Assembly (NCBI GenBank): GCA_019801415.1
Contig: JAHVJD010000005.1
Location: forward strand, 186,001 to 250,000
Direction of reading: 5' to 3'
Length of the DNA stretch: 64,000 nucleotides
Origin: Nocardioides marinus
GTDB lineage: Bacteria; Pseudomonadota; Alphaproteobacteria; Rhodobacterales; Rhodobacteraceae
Under the pieces are notes generated by a model. The model searched no databases. It worked only from the letters and a program-made list of their open reading frames with translations, and was not told the DNA's origin. A program made the translations under genes and the position numbers. This document shows, in pieces, positions 44,902-53,007 of this stretch. How positions within the stretch are numbered: position 1 is the first letter of the stretch; every line of letters starts with the position of its first letter.

Positions 44902-47097
44902 TCAGAAAAAGCTCTGTGGATCGATGTCGATGCTGAGGCGCAGATCGCCCTTCAGGCGCAAAGGCGCGGTCCAGCGGGCGATGGCCTCCTGCAGCGGCGC
45001 GCCCTTGGCGGCCTTGACCAGCAGCCGCACCCGGTGGCGGCCGCGCACGCGGGCGATGGGCGCCGGGGCCGGGCCGAACAGCTGGGCACCGATCTGCCGC
45101 AAGGGGCCGTCATTGCGCGCCATCGCGTTGCCGAGGTCGAACACCGCCGCCAAATCCGACCCGGAGAGGATGATTCCCGCCATCCGTCCGTAGGGGGGAA
45201 CCCCCGCGGCCTGGCGTTCCGCGGCCTCGGCTTTCCAGAAGCTCTCTTCATCCCCCGACAGGATCGCGCGGATCACCGGGTGTTCGGGCTGGAAGGTCTG
45301 CATCAGGGCTTCGCCCGGCCGTTCGGCGCGGCCCGCACGCCCCGCCACCTGCCGCATCAGCTGAAAGGTGCGCTCCGCCGCGCGCAGGTCAGAGCCTTGC
45401 AGCCCGAGGTCCGCGTCGATCACCCCCACCAGTGTCAGCATCGGGAAGTTGTGCCCCTTGGCAACCAACTGGGTGCCAAGGATGATGTCGGCCTCGCCCT
45501 TGGCGATCTCCTCGATCCGGGTTTTCAGGGCGCGGGCAGAGCCGAACAGATCCGAGCTCAGCACCGCGATCCGCGCTTCGGGAAACAGCGAGGTCGCCTC
45601 CTCTGCCAGACGTTCGATACCGGGGCCGACGGGGGCCATCTTGCCCTCTACCTCGCAGGAGGGGCAGACCTCGGGCACGGGCTTGGTCTCGCCGCACTGG
45701 TGACACATCAGCCGCTTCATGAAGCGGTGCTCGACCATGCGGGCGTCGCAATGGTCGCAAGCCACCTGCGCCCCGCAAGCGCGGCAGATGGTGACCGGCG
45801 CAAAGCCGCGGCGGTTCAGGAACAGCAGCGACTGCTCGCCCCGCTCCAGCCGCAGCTTCATTGCCTGCTTCAAGGTTGGCGAAATCCAGGTCGAGGGCAG
45901 CAAGTCCTCGGACCGCATGTCGACCGCCCGCATCTCGGGCAGCACCGAGGCCCCGAAGCGCGAGGTCAGGTCCAGCCGCTGGTACTTGCCGGCCTCGGCG
46001 TTGGCCCATGTCTCCAGCGAGGGTGTCGCCGAGGCCAGAACCACCTGCGCCGAGCACATGGCCGCCCGCAGCACGGCCATGTCGCGGGCGTTGTAGAGCA
46101 CCCCGTCTTCCTGCTTGTAAGAGGTGTCGTGCTCCTCATCGACGATGATCAGGCCGAGGTCGCGGAACGGCAGGAACAGCGCCGAGCGGGCGCCGATCAC
46201 CAGTTGCGCGGCGCCCTGCCCGACCATCTTCCAGACCCGGCGGCGTTCGGTCATGGTCGCGCCCGAGTGCCACTCGGCCGGCTTTGCCCCGAAGCGGGCT
46301 TCGACGCGGGTCAGGAATTCCGCGGTCAGCGCGATTTCCGGCAGCAGCACCAGCGCCTGCCGTCCGGCGCGCAGGGCGGCGGCCACCGCCTCGAGGTAGA
46401 CCTCGGTCTTGCCTGAACCGGTGACGCCCTTCAGCAGGGTCGTGCCATAGCGCCCGCTGCGGACGCCTTCCGCCAGCGCCGCGGCGGCCCTTGCCTGGTC
46501 TTCGGTCAGCTGCTTGGAGGGCAGTTCCGGGTCCAGATGCGGATAGGGGGTGTCGCGGGGGGCCTCCTCTTCGCGCAGGGCGCCCTGTTTCACCAGCCCC
46601 TTCACCACCGACGGCGTCACATCCGCCATATCGGCCAGTTCCCTAGGCGTGAAGGCGAGGCCGCCGTATTGCTCCAGCACCTCCAGCACGCGGCGGCGGG
46701 CGTCGGTCATCCGGTCCGGCGTGCCTTCGCCGCGGCGCAGGATCTTGCGCATCGAGGGCGGATCGCTGAGCCCCGGCGCGCGGGTGGCCAGCCGCAGCAT
46801 CGCGGGCATCGGCGTCAGGGTGTAGTCGGCGGCCTTGCCGAGGAACTGGCGCATTTCGGTACGCATCGGGGCGACGTCCAGCACACGGATGACCGAGCGC
46901 AGCTTGGCCGAATCGAAATCGCCCGCCCCCGGTCCCCAGACCACGCCCAGCACCTTGCGCGGGCCCAACGGCACTTCGACATAGGCGCCGAGGAAGCAGC
47001 CGCCCTCCGGCGCGCGGTAATCCAGAAGCCGGTCAAGGGGTTGCGTGGTCTGCACCCCGACCCGCTCGCCCGCCTGAAAGAACTCCTGCCCGCTCAT
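44902..47097 (-). CDS. priA: Primosomal helicase PriA
   Basis: Restarts stalled replication forks and loads DnaB. The 731-residue protein begins MSGQEFFQAGERVGV; the open frame runs 338 codons further upstream only because it crosses the opposite strand of the transaldolase-family gene. Walker A is GVTGSGKTEVYLEA near residue 228 and the DEEH box IIVDEEHDTSYKQED near 320. Four zinc-binding cysteine pairs lie in CRACGAQVACDHC and CHQCGETKPVPEVCPSC near 435-475. The 3'-binding domain is at the N-terminus. Confidence 0.96.
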   Translation of the reverse strand: MSGQEFFQAGERVGVQTTQPLDRLLDYRAPEGGCFLGAYVEVPLGPRKVLGVVWGPGAGDFDSAKLRSVIRVLDVAPMRTEMRQFLGKAADYTLTPMPAMLRLATRAPGLSDPPSMRKILRRGEGTPDRMTDARRRVLEVLEQYGGLAFTPRELADMADVTPSVVKGLVKQGALREEEAPRDTPYPHLDPELPSKQLTEDQARAAAALAEGVRSGRYGTTLLKGVTGSGKTEVYLEAVAAALRAGRQALVLLPEIALTAEFLTRVEARFGAKPAEWHSGATMTERRRVWKMVGQGAAQLVIGARSALFLPFRDLGLIIVDEEHDTSYKQEDGVLYNARDMAVLRAAMCSAQVVLASATPSLETWANAEAGKYQRLDLTSRFGASVLPEMRAVDMRSEDLLPSTWISPTLKQAMKLRLERGEQSLLFLNRRGFAPVTICRACGAQVACDHCDARMVEHRFMKRLMCHQCGETKPVPEVCPSCEVEGKMAPVGPGIERLAEEATSLFPEARIAVLSSDLFGSARALKTRIEEIAKGEADIILGTQLVAKGHNFPMLTLVGVIDADLGLQGSDLRAAERTFQLMRQVAGRAGRAERPGEALMQTFQPEHPVIRAILSGDEESFWKAEAAERQAAGVPPYGRMAGIILSGSDLAAVFDLGNAMARNDGPLRQIGAQLFGPAPAPIARVRGRHRVRLLVKAAKGAPLQEAIARWTAPLRLKGDLRLSIDIDPQSFF

Positions 47098-47178
47098 GCC
47101 TCTGCCCGTGTTGCCGCCCGTAGTCCCATGAGGTAAAGGCTGAAGCGACCGAGGCCAACCCATCCAAAGGACTGCCCC

Positions 47179-47832
47179 ATGAAATTCTTCGTAGATACCG
47201 CCGAGATCGACGCCATTGCCGAGCTGAACGATCTGGGCATGGTGGACGGCGTGACCACCAACCCCTCGCTGATCAAGAAATCCGGCCGTGACATCATCGA
47301 AGTCACCAAGGAGATCTGCAACCTGGTGGACGGTCCGGTGTCTGCCGAGGTTACCGCAACCGACGCCGAAACGATGATCGCCGAAGGCCGCAAGCTGGTC
47401 GAGATCGCCGAGAACATCGCCGTCAAGGTGCCGCTGACCTGGGATGGTCTGAAGGCCTGCAAGACGCTGACCGACGATGGCCACATGGTCAACGTGACCC
47501 TGTGCTTCTCCGCCAACCAGGCGCTGCTGGCCGCCAAGGCGGGCGCAACCTTCATCTCGCCCTTCATCGGCCGCCTGGATGACATCAACCTCGACGGCAT
47601 GGAGCTGATCGAGGACATCCGCACCATCTATGACAACTACGGTTTCGAGACCCAGATCCTGGCCGCCTCGATCCGCACCGTGAACCACGTGCTGGATTCG
47701 GCCCGCATCGGCGCGGATGTGATCACCGCGCCGCCCGCCGTGATCAAGTCGATGGTGAACCACCCGCTGACCGACAAGGGGCTGGATGCGTTCCTGGCCG
47801 ACATCAAGGCGGCAGAGATCAAGATCCTCTGA
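47179..47832 (+). CDS. Transaldolase / fructose-6-phosphate aldolase family enzyme
   Basis: A 217-residue single-domain TIM barrel of the short transaldolase group (FSA/TalC type). The Schiff-base lysine is K83 in [11 protein letters not shown]. The N-terminal [31 protein letters not shown] and the later [12 protein letters not shown] are family marks. Such proteins either move dihydroxyacetone units in the pentose phosphate pathway or cleave fructose 6-phosphate; sequence reading cannot separate the two. The ATG lies 81 bases from the divergent priA start. Confidence 0.92.
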   Translation: MKFFVDTAEIDAIAELNDLGMVDGVTTNPSLIKKSGRDIIEVTKEICNLVDGPVSAEVTATDAETMIAEGRKLVEIAENIAVKVPLTWDGLKACKTLTDDGHMVNVTLCFSANQALLAAKAGATFISPFIGRLDDINLDGMELIEDIRTIYDNYGFETQILAASIRTVNHVLDSARIGADVITAPPAVIKSMVNHPLTDKGLDAFLADIKAAEIKIL

Positions 47833-47857
47833 TCGCCCCGGCAGAAACAGATCAATC

Positions 47858-47888
47858 AAGGCGCTCCGGATAGGGGCGCCTTTTTTCT
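47858..47888 (+). terminator. Rho-independent terminator of the transaldolase gene
   Basis: AAGGCGCTCC pairs with GGGGCGCCTT (one G-U) around GGATA, followed by TTTTTTCTT. It lies 26 bases after the stop. Confidence 0.93.
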
Positions 47889-47994
47889 TGGGCCGCTGGC
47901 CAAACAGTCTGCGCTTCTTTCCGCGCCGCGTACCCCCTCCGGCCAAACCTGGATCGCTGCCGTGCCTTGAAACCGGTTGCGTGAATGCGCTGCA

Positions 47995-48070
47995 GCGCCG
48001 GGCCTGGCCCGGCGCCCGGCCCAACGGGAGTGGGGCATTGCGATGCCCCGACGACGGGCGGGAGCCTGCC
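47995..48070 (+). repeat. Palindromic intergenic repeat, copy B
   Basis: GCGCCGGGC/GCCCGGCGC at 47995-48015 forms a 9-base stem with a CTG loop. The shared string GGCGCCCGGCCCAACGGG at 48011-48028 is identical to copy A. A hairpin GGGGCAT/ATGCCCC (48032-48049) and the tail CGACGACGGGCGGGAGC follow, as in copy A but with changed, still pairing, stem bases. The 344-base gap 47833-48176 holds this element and the terminator, and no gene. Confidence 0.7.
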
Positions 48071-48176
48071 TGCGCGGCAAATTCCCCGAGTTCCGCATTT
48101 TTCGGCGGCATCGCGCAAAAGCCGTGTTATACACGGGCCAAACCCGTCAGAGGTCCAGAGCCGCAAGAGTGTTCCC

Positions 48177-48887
48177 ATGAGCAGTTCAAACCGATCAGCC
48201 GAATTGGAAGACAAGCTGCGCGAGGCGATCCTCGCCAAACCCGACGCCGTGCTGGAAGACCAGCACCTCATGAGTGCGCTGGTTGCCGCCAACGAACGCG
48301 CGATGGGGTCCAACGTCGTCGACCTGCGCGGCATCGCGATGGAACGTCTGGCAGCCCGGCTCGACCGGCTGGAGGATACACACCGTTCGGTGATTGCCGC
48401 CGCCTACGACAATCTGGCGGGCACCAATCTGATCCACCGTGCGGTGCTCCGGCTGATGGAGCCACAGGACTTTGCGAGCTTTCTCACCTGTCTTGAGCAG
48501 GACATGCCGGAGATCCTGCGCGTTGACGCGCTGTCTCTGGTGCTGGAGACCTCCCGCCCGGGCAGCGGCGCCGAGGTGGAGCGCAAGGCCGGCGTGCTGA
48601 AACTGGCCGGTCCCGGTTTTACCGAAAGCTACGCCGGTCAACCCGCAACCGATCGCTCGGTCACGCTGCGCCAGACCGAAAGCGCCAGCCCCCGCGTCTA
48701 CGGGGCCAAGGCCGAAACCATCCGGTCAGAAGCCTGCCTGATGCTGGATCTCGGCGAAGGGCGCTTGCCCGGCATGCTGGTGCTAGGCTCGGCGGACCCG
48801 CAGCAGTTCTCACCGATGCAGGCCAGCGATTTGCTGACGTTTTTTGGTGGAGTGTTCGAACGCTCGATGCGCTACTGGCTGGCATGA
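48177..48887 (+). CDS. DUF484 family protein
   Basis: A 236-residue cytoplasmic protein with a GAF-like DUF484 fold. Recognisable parts are LREAILAKPDAVLEDQHLMS, VVDLRGIAMERLAARLDRLE and the C-terminal SDLLTFFGGVFERSMRYWL. The open frame begins earlier, in copy B of the repeat, but the conserved N-terminus starts at 48177. DUF484 genes are very often next to xerC; the two overlap here by four bases (ATGA), so they are coupled. The molecular role of DUF484 is not known. Confidence 0.9.
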   Translation: MSSSNRSAELEDKLREAILAKPDAVLEDQHLMSALVAANERAMGSNVVDLRGIAMERLAARLDRLEDTHRSVIAAAYDNLAGTNLIHRAVLRLMEPQDFASFLTCLEQDMPEILRVDALSLVLETSRPGSGAEVERKAGVLKLAGPGFTESYAGQPATDRSVTLRQTESASPRVYGAKAETIRSEACLMLDLGEGRLPGMLVLGSADPQQFSPMQASDLLTFFGGVFERSMRYWLA

Positions 48888-49804
48888 CGATGATCTCCCC
48901 GGCGTGCCGCGATGCCCTGCAACAGTGGCTTGAGCGGCTCGGTGGACTGGAAGGCGCCTCCGCCAACACCTGCACCGCCTACCGCGGTGACGTCACCGGC
49001 TTTCTGGCCTTCATGACACAGCACAGCGGTGGCCCGCAGGGGCTTGGAGCGCTGGCGCGCATCACCACTGCCGACATGCGGGCCTGGATGGCCTCCGAAC
49101 GTGGCAGCGGCACCGGGGCGCGGTCTCTGGCGCGCAAGCTTTCGGCCGTCAAAAGCTTTTACCGGTGGCTCGCCCAACGCGAAGGGTTCGAGCCCTCGGC
49201 CGTGTTGTCCGCACGAGCCCCGAAGTTTCAGAAGAAACTGCCCCGCCCGCTGGCACCGGATGCCGCCAAGGCAGTGCTGGAAACCGTCGAGCTGCAATCC
49301 CAGAAATCCTGGGTCGCGGCGCGCGATGTGGCGGTGGTCACGCTTCTCTACGGCTGCGGGTTGCGGATCTCCGAAGCGCTGAGGCTGACCGGGGCCGATG
49401 CGCCGTTGCCACCGGTGCTGCGGATCCTCGGCAAGGGGAACAAGGAACGCGTGGTTCCGGTGCTCCCGGCGGCACGGGACGCGGTCGACCGATACCTCGC
49501 GCAGTGCCCCTTCCCGCTCGAGGCCGATGCGCCGCTCTTTCGCGGGGTCCGTGGCGGGGCGTTGAACCCGCGTCAGATTCAGGACGTGATGGCGCGCACC
49601 CGCGCCCAGCTGGGCCTTCCCGCCACCGCCACGCCGCACGCGCTGCGGCACAGCTTTGCCACCCACCTGCTGGAGGCAGGCGGGGATTTGCGCGCGATCC
49701 AGGAACTTCTGGGACATGCTTCGCTGTCGACCACCCAGACCTATACCGCGGTGGACAGCCGGCACCTCATGGATGTCTACAGGCGCACGCACCCGAAGGC
49801 CTGA
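48884..49804 (+). CDS. xerC: Tyrosine recombinase XerC
   Basis: Site-specific recombinase that, with XerD, resolves chromosome dimers at dif. The 306-residue protein has an N-terminal SAM-like core-binding domain (to about 100) and the catalytic domain. Catalytic residues read as R161 (GLRISEALR), K184 (GKGNKER), H252 and R255 (HALRH), H278 (LGHAS) and Y287 (TTQTYTAV). Translational coupling to DUF484 and length favour XerC over XerD or an integrase. No mobile-element context is present. Confidence 0.9.
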   Translation: MTMISPACRDALQQWLERLGGLEGASANTCTAYRGDVTGFLAFMTQHSGGPQGLGALARITTADMRAWMASERGSGTGARSLARKLSAVKSFYRWLAQREGFEPSAVLSARAPKFQKKLPRPLAPDAAKAVLETVELQSQKSWVAARDVAVVTLLYGCGLRISEALRLTGADAPLPPVLRILGKGNKERVVPVLPAARDAVDRYLAQCPFPLEADAPLFRGVRGGALNPRQIQDVMARTRAQLGLPATATPHALRHSFATHLLEAGGDLRAIQELLGHASLSTTQTYTAVDSRHLMDVYRRTHPKA

Positions 49805-49959
49805 CTCCGCGCTGGCAAAGGACCACACGTTTTGCGGCAACTGGCGTCGCCCGCGCTGGCAGGTCGTTAAAATGCAACCGAAATAGAGGGCGGGCTGAAA
49901 GGGGCTGTTAACACCGGGCAGGCGAAATGGGCGCAAATCAATCCAGAAAGGATTTCGCA

Positions 49960-50172
49960 ATGACCCTGACCGGTTTTGCCGCCCTGTTTGCCGATGGCGC
50001 CCCCTCTGCCCCAGCGCCCGCGCCCGGCAGTCACCCCTATTCCCGCATCAACGACCTGCCCGCTGGACATCCCGCCTCGCGCCCCGGTATCGCGGACCCT
50101 GCCCCGCATGGTCGCAGGATGTCGCGCATTCAATTCAGCCAGGGTGGGGAATCCCGCAGGTTGCTGCACTGA
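49960..50172 (+). CDS. Possible small protein upstream of pcs
   Basis: An open frame of 70 codons with AAAGGA seven bases before its ATG, which is better than chance. The sequence MTLTGFAALFADGAPSAPAP continues with a polar, Pro- and Arg-rich stretch ending GGESRRLLH. No domain is recognised. It ends 39 bases before the phosphatidylcholine synthase start. It may be a real small protein or a leader peptide, or just an open leader in GC-rich DNA. Confidence 0.35.
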   Translation: MTLTGFAALFADGAPSAPAPAPGSHPYSRINDLPAGHPASRPGIADPAPHGRRMSRIQFSQGGESRRLLH

Positions 50173-50211
50173 ACGCTTGCGGCGCCGGGACAAATTCGCC
50201 ATCACGGGGTC

Positions 50212-50937
50212 ATGAGACCTCAGATCCGCGCCTTGACCGTACACCTGCTGACAGCCACCGGAGCCGTTTTTGCCATGTTGGCGATGCTGGCCGCAGCCGA
50301 AGGCAAGTGGAGCCTGATGTTCGTCTGGCTGGTGGTTGCCTTTGCGGTGGACGGAGTCGATGGGCCGCTGGCGCGGCATTACAACGTCAAGCGTTACGCG
50401 CCGGAATTCGACGGGGTGCTGCTCGACCTCATCATCGACTACCTGACCTATGTGTTCATCCCCGCCTTCGCGTTGTTCCAGTCCGGATTGATGGCCGGCT
50501 GGACAGGCTGGGTCGCGATCATCGTCATCACCTTCGGCAGCGCCATGTATTTTGCCGATACGCGGATGAAGACCAAGGACAATTCCTTCTCCGGCTTTCC
50601 CGGGTGCTGGAACATGCTGGTGCTGGTCATCTTTGCGCTTGAGCCGAACCACTGGACCAGCCTCGTACTGGTGACGGTGCTGGCCATCGCGATGTTCCTG
50701 CCGCTCAAATTCATCCACCCCGTGCGCACGCAACGCTGGCGCAACCTGTCGCTTCCCATTGCCCTCGCCTGGACATTCTTTGCCGGTTGGGCCGCGTGGG
50801 TCGACTTCCACCCGGCCAGCTGGGCCCACTGGGGACTGGTGGTGACCTCCGTCTACCTGCTGTTCGTTGGCATCGTTCAGCAGATCGTGCCTGAGCGCGG
50901 GCACGTGGACGCCGCGGTGCAGAACAGCAAAGGCTGA
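50212..50937 (+). CDS. pcs: Phosphatidylcholine synthase
   Basis: Condenses choline with CDP-diacylglycerol to make phosphatidylcholine in the inner membrane. The 241-residue protein has about eight membrane segments. The CDP-alcohol phosphotransferase motif is D47-G48, G51, A54-R55, then G68, D72 and D76 (DGVDGPLAR and FDGVLLDLIID). This spacing fits the one-step bacterial Pcs rather than PgsA or PssA. Pcs is typical of alphaproteobacteria that live with eukaryotes or take up choline. Confidence 0.93.
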   Translation: MRPQIRALTVHLLTATGAVFAMLAMLAAAEGKWSLMFVWLVVAFAVDGVDGPLARHYNVKRYAPEFDGVLLDLIIDYLTYVFIPAFALFQSGLMAGWTGWVAIIVITFGSAMYFADTRMKTKDNSFSGFPGCWNMLVLVIFALEPNHWTSLVLVTVLAIAMFLPLKFIHPVRTQRWRNLSLPIALAWTFFAGWAAWVDFHPASWAHWGLVVTSVYLLFVGIVQQIVPERGHVDAAVQNSKG

Positions 50938-50992
50938 CGGCGTCCAGCCGTCTTTGGTCTGGCCACCTTTGGTCGGACAAGTCCCGCGAGCG

Positions 50993-51445
50993 TCAGATCA
51001 GCAGCCCCGCTGCCCGCTCGTGTTTCAACAAGAACACTTTCGTTTCCACGCCGCCCGCCCCCGAGAAGCCGCCGAGGCCGGAGGCCGAAAGAACGCGGTG
51101 ACAGGGAATGATCACTGGGATCGGGTTGCTTCCGCAGGCTGCCCCGACCGGTTGTGACGCGGTGCCCAAATCGCGGGCGATATCGCCGTAGGTTCGGGTC
51201 TCGCCCCACGGGATCTCCATCATCGAGGCGCAGACGGCCCGCTGGAAATCGGATCCCCGGACCCACAGCGGCAAGTCGAACGCCACCAGCTCTCCGGCGA
51301 AATACGCCCGCAGCTGCGCCAGTGCCCGGTCCAACACTGGCGACTGGCCGCTGGTCTGCGAGGACCAGCTCAACCCAACAATGACACCGTCCTGCTCCGC
51401 CACGCTGAGCGGTCCAACCGGCGTGTCCAGACTGGCTGAGTTCAT
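50993..51445 (-). CDS. O6-methylguanine-DNA methyltransferase
   Basis: Suicide repair enzyme that takes an alkyl group from O6-guanine onto its own cysteine. The active Cys is C115 in IPCHRVL, with the preceding PWGETRTYGDIARDLG helix and the following GLGGFSGAGGVETKVFLLKHE. At 150 residues it is the Ogt/short Ada-C type without an Ada regulatory domain. It converges on pcs and diverges from the small 127-residue gene. Confidence 0.92.
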   Translation of the reverse strand: MNSASLDTPVGPLSVAEQDGVIVGLSWSSQTSGQSPVLDRALAQLRAYFAGELVAFDLPLWVRGSDFQRAVCASMMEIPWGETRTYGDIARDLGTASQPVGAACGSNPIPVIIPCHRVLSASGLGGFSGAGGVETKVFLLKHERAAGLLI

Positions 51446-51575
51446 CTGCCCCTCCCAACCGCACGGCCAATGTCAACACACTGTTAACCAAACCTAACGG
51501 AAGTTTCACACATTAGCTCAAATTATTCTAAAGTGAATATCAACACAGCGTCGAATGTTATTAAAAGGTTTCCAC

Positions 51576-51959
51576 ATGCTTCCCGCAATCGCCAACGCCT
51601 CCAGCTACCACCCGGGTCTGAAACAGCTTCAAGCAGCGCGCCGTGCGCAGCTGGAAATTGCAACCACCGCTGACCAGTCGGTGGATGCAACCCGCACAAG
51701 CGGTGCGACGCAAGGCCTGGCACGCAATGTGGCGCGGGAAGAAGCGCTGAGCGCAGAGCGCCCGCAGGCGCTGACCCCGCAGCACGTCGGCCCGGCCCGC
51801 GAAGCCGCCCGCAGCGAAGCACTGGGTCTCAACCAACTGAACGGCTTCGATCTGGGCGCCTACTACCAGGACCTGATGAGCGGCATGCAGGCCGGCCCCA
51901 AGACTGCCAGCGCACTGGCAGCCGAGACCCGTTACCTCGAAGCCCGCAAGGTGATCTGA
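51576..51959 (+). CDS. Unrecognised 127-residue protein
   Basis: Unknown function. The ATG at 51576 is preceded by AAAAGG; an in-frame ATG at 51555 has no ribosome site. No signal peptide, membrane segment or cysteine is visible. It is Ala-rich and probably helical, with LKQLQAARRAQLEIATTADQ near the start and LGAYYQDLMSGMQAGPKTAS near the end. The upstream 130 bases are AT-rich with TTAACCAAACCTAAC, a weak CtrA-like match. It ends 13 bases from the stop of the convergent LysM gene. Confidence 0.6.
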   Translation: MLPAIANASSYHPGLKQLQAARRAQLEIATTADQSVDATRTSGATQGLARNVAREEALSAERPQALTPQHVGPAREAARSEALGLNQLNGFDLGAYYQDLMSGMQAGPKTASALAAETRYLEARKVI

Positions 51960-51972
51960 TCCAGGTCTCGCC

Positions 51973-53007
51973 TTATTGAAGCTGGGCCCAGAACAGCTCC
52001 AGGTGGCGTGACATAATTTCCTCGAACCGACCGGAGCGGCGCAGCGCCTCCAGGCCTGCGTTGACCCGGTAGAGATGCGTGGTGCCGCGCCAATGGTGCT
52101 TGGAGATCACCACATGCAGACTTTCCTCTGACAGCGGCTTTTCCAGCGGCACAACGCTGTCCCGCAGACCGGCACCCACCAGCGTGCTGGCACCAAGGAA
52201 GAGGTCGACAGCCACCGCGTCCACCTGCCCGGCCAGCACCATCCGAAAGCAGTCCTCTGCGGTCTGGGGGCGCACAAGGGTAACCACGCCCCGCTCCAGC
52301 CAGCGCCGGTCCGACCGGTTGAGATCATGGGTAAAAAGCCCTGCCGGACGACATAGGGTCTTGCCCAGCACATCGGCGTCGCTGTCATGGCGCATCTCGC
52401 TGCCGGCCCGTACGAACAGCATGATCGGCAGCGACATGACCGGGTCCGAAAAGTGAAAGTTGGTGCAGGCAGGGTCTTGCGGTTCGGCTTCACAATCGGG
52501 CTTCACCCAAGGAAAGCCCATGTCGAATTCCTTGGAATCCAACAGCGGGAACAGATGCCTGGACCAGTCGTCCTCCCAGGTGATCGAGCGGCTGACGGGC
52601 GCAGGGGTTACATCCAGCGCGGCATTGACCAATTCCGTCACCATGCCCTGCCCCGGCAGATTGCGGTCCGTGAACGGCGCGTAGCCGTCCCCCGTCAGCA
52701 GCTTCAGCTCCACCTGTTCCGGCGGTACTGCCGGGGCGTCAGCTTCCGCAACCTCTTGCGCACAGGGTATGAACAGCCTGCGCCCGGGCAGCACCGCCGC
52801 CCCGGACAGCCGGGACTGGTTGTGCGCATAAAGCAGCGTCCAGCGGTCGCGATCGCCGTAATGGGTTTCCGCGATCGAAAACAGCGTATCACCGGGCTGG
52901 GCCACGTAGTCGACATCGCAAATCGCGAAGGCAGCGGCGGGCGCAAGGCAGCATAGCGTCGCGACCGCAGCTAGGCGGCAGAATGTGCGTGTGATCCAGT
53001 CTCGCAT
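51973..53007 (-). CDS. LysM plus solute-binding-domain protein, copy 1
   Basis: A 344-residue periplasmic protein. After a signal peptide (to about residue 28, APAAAFA) comes a LysM domain (about 33-81) with DYVAQPGDTLFSIAETHYGD, which should bind peptidoglycan. Cysteines just before and after it (AICD, IPC) could staple it. Residues 100-340 form a family 3 type solute-binding domain: LLTGDGYAPFTDRNLPGQGM, FPWVKPDCEAEPQDPACTNF, KTLCRPAGLF and AEDCFRMVLAGQVDAVAVD. No permease or ATPase gene is near. It overlaps copy 2 by one base (TGATG). A cell-wall-fixed sensor or scavenger is the best guess. Confidence 0.8.
   Translation of the reverse strand: MRDWITRTFCRLAAVATLCCLAPAAAFAICDVDYVAQPGDTLFSIAETHYGDRDRWTLLYAHNQSRLSGAAVLPGRRLFIPCAQEVAEADAPAVPPEQVELKLLTGDGYAPFTDRNLPGQGMVTELVNAALDVTPAPVSRSITWEDDWSRHLFPLLDSKEFDMGFPWVKPDCEAEPQDPACTNFHFSDPVMSLPIMLFVRAGSEMRHDSDADVLGKTLCRPAGLFTHDLNRSDRRWLERGVVTLVRPQTAEDCFRMVLAGQVDAVAVDLFLGASTLVGAGLRDSVVPLEKPLSEESLHVVISKHHWRGTTHLYRVNAGLEALRRSGRFEEIMSRHLELFWAQLQ

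Noticed and set aside
47098-48111. N-terminal extension of PriA by 338 codons
   Set aside because: It crosses the opposite strand of the transaldolase-family gene and repeat copy B; PriA proteins start at the ATG at 47097.
48884-49804. XerC as an integrative-element recombinase
   Set aside because: It is coupled to DUF484 and has no flanking repeats or cargo genes, as expected for the chromosome-dimer recombinase.
51487-51501. CtrA-like TTAACCAAACCTAAC before the 127-residue gene
   Set aside because: Only one half-site is exact; kept as a weak note and not listed as a site.
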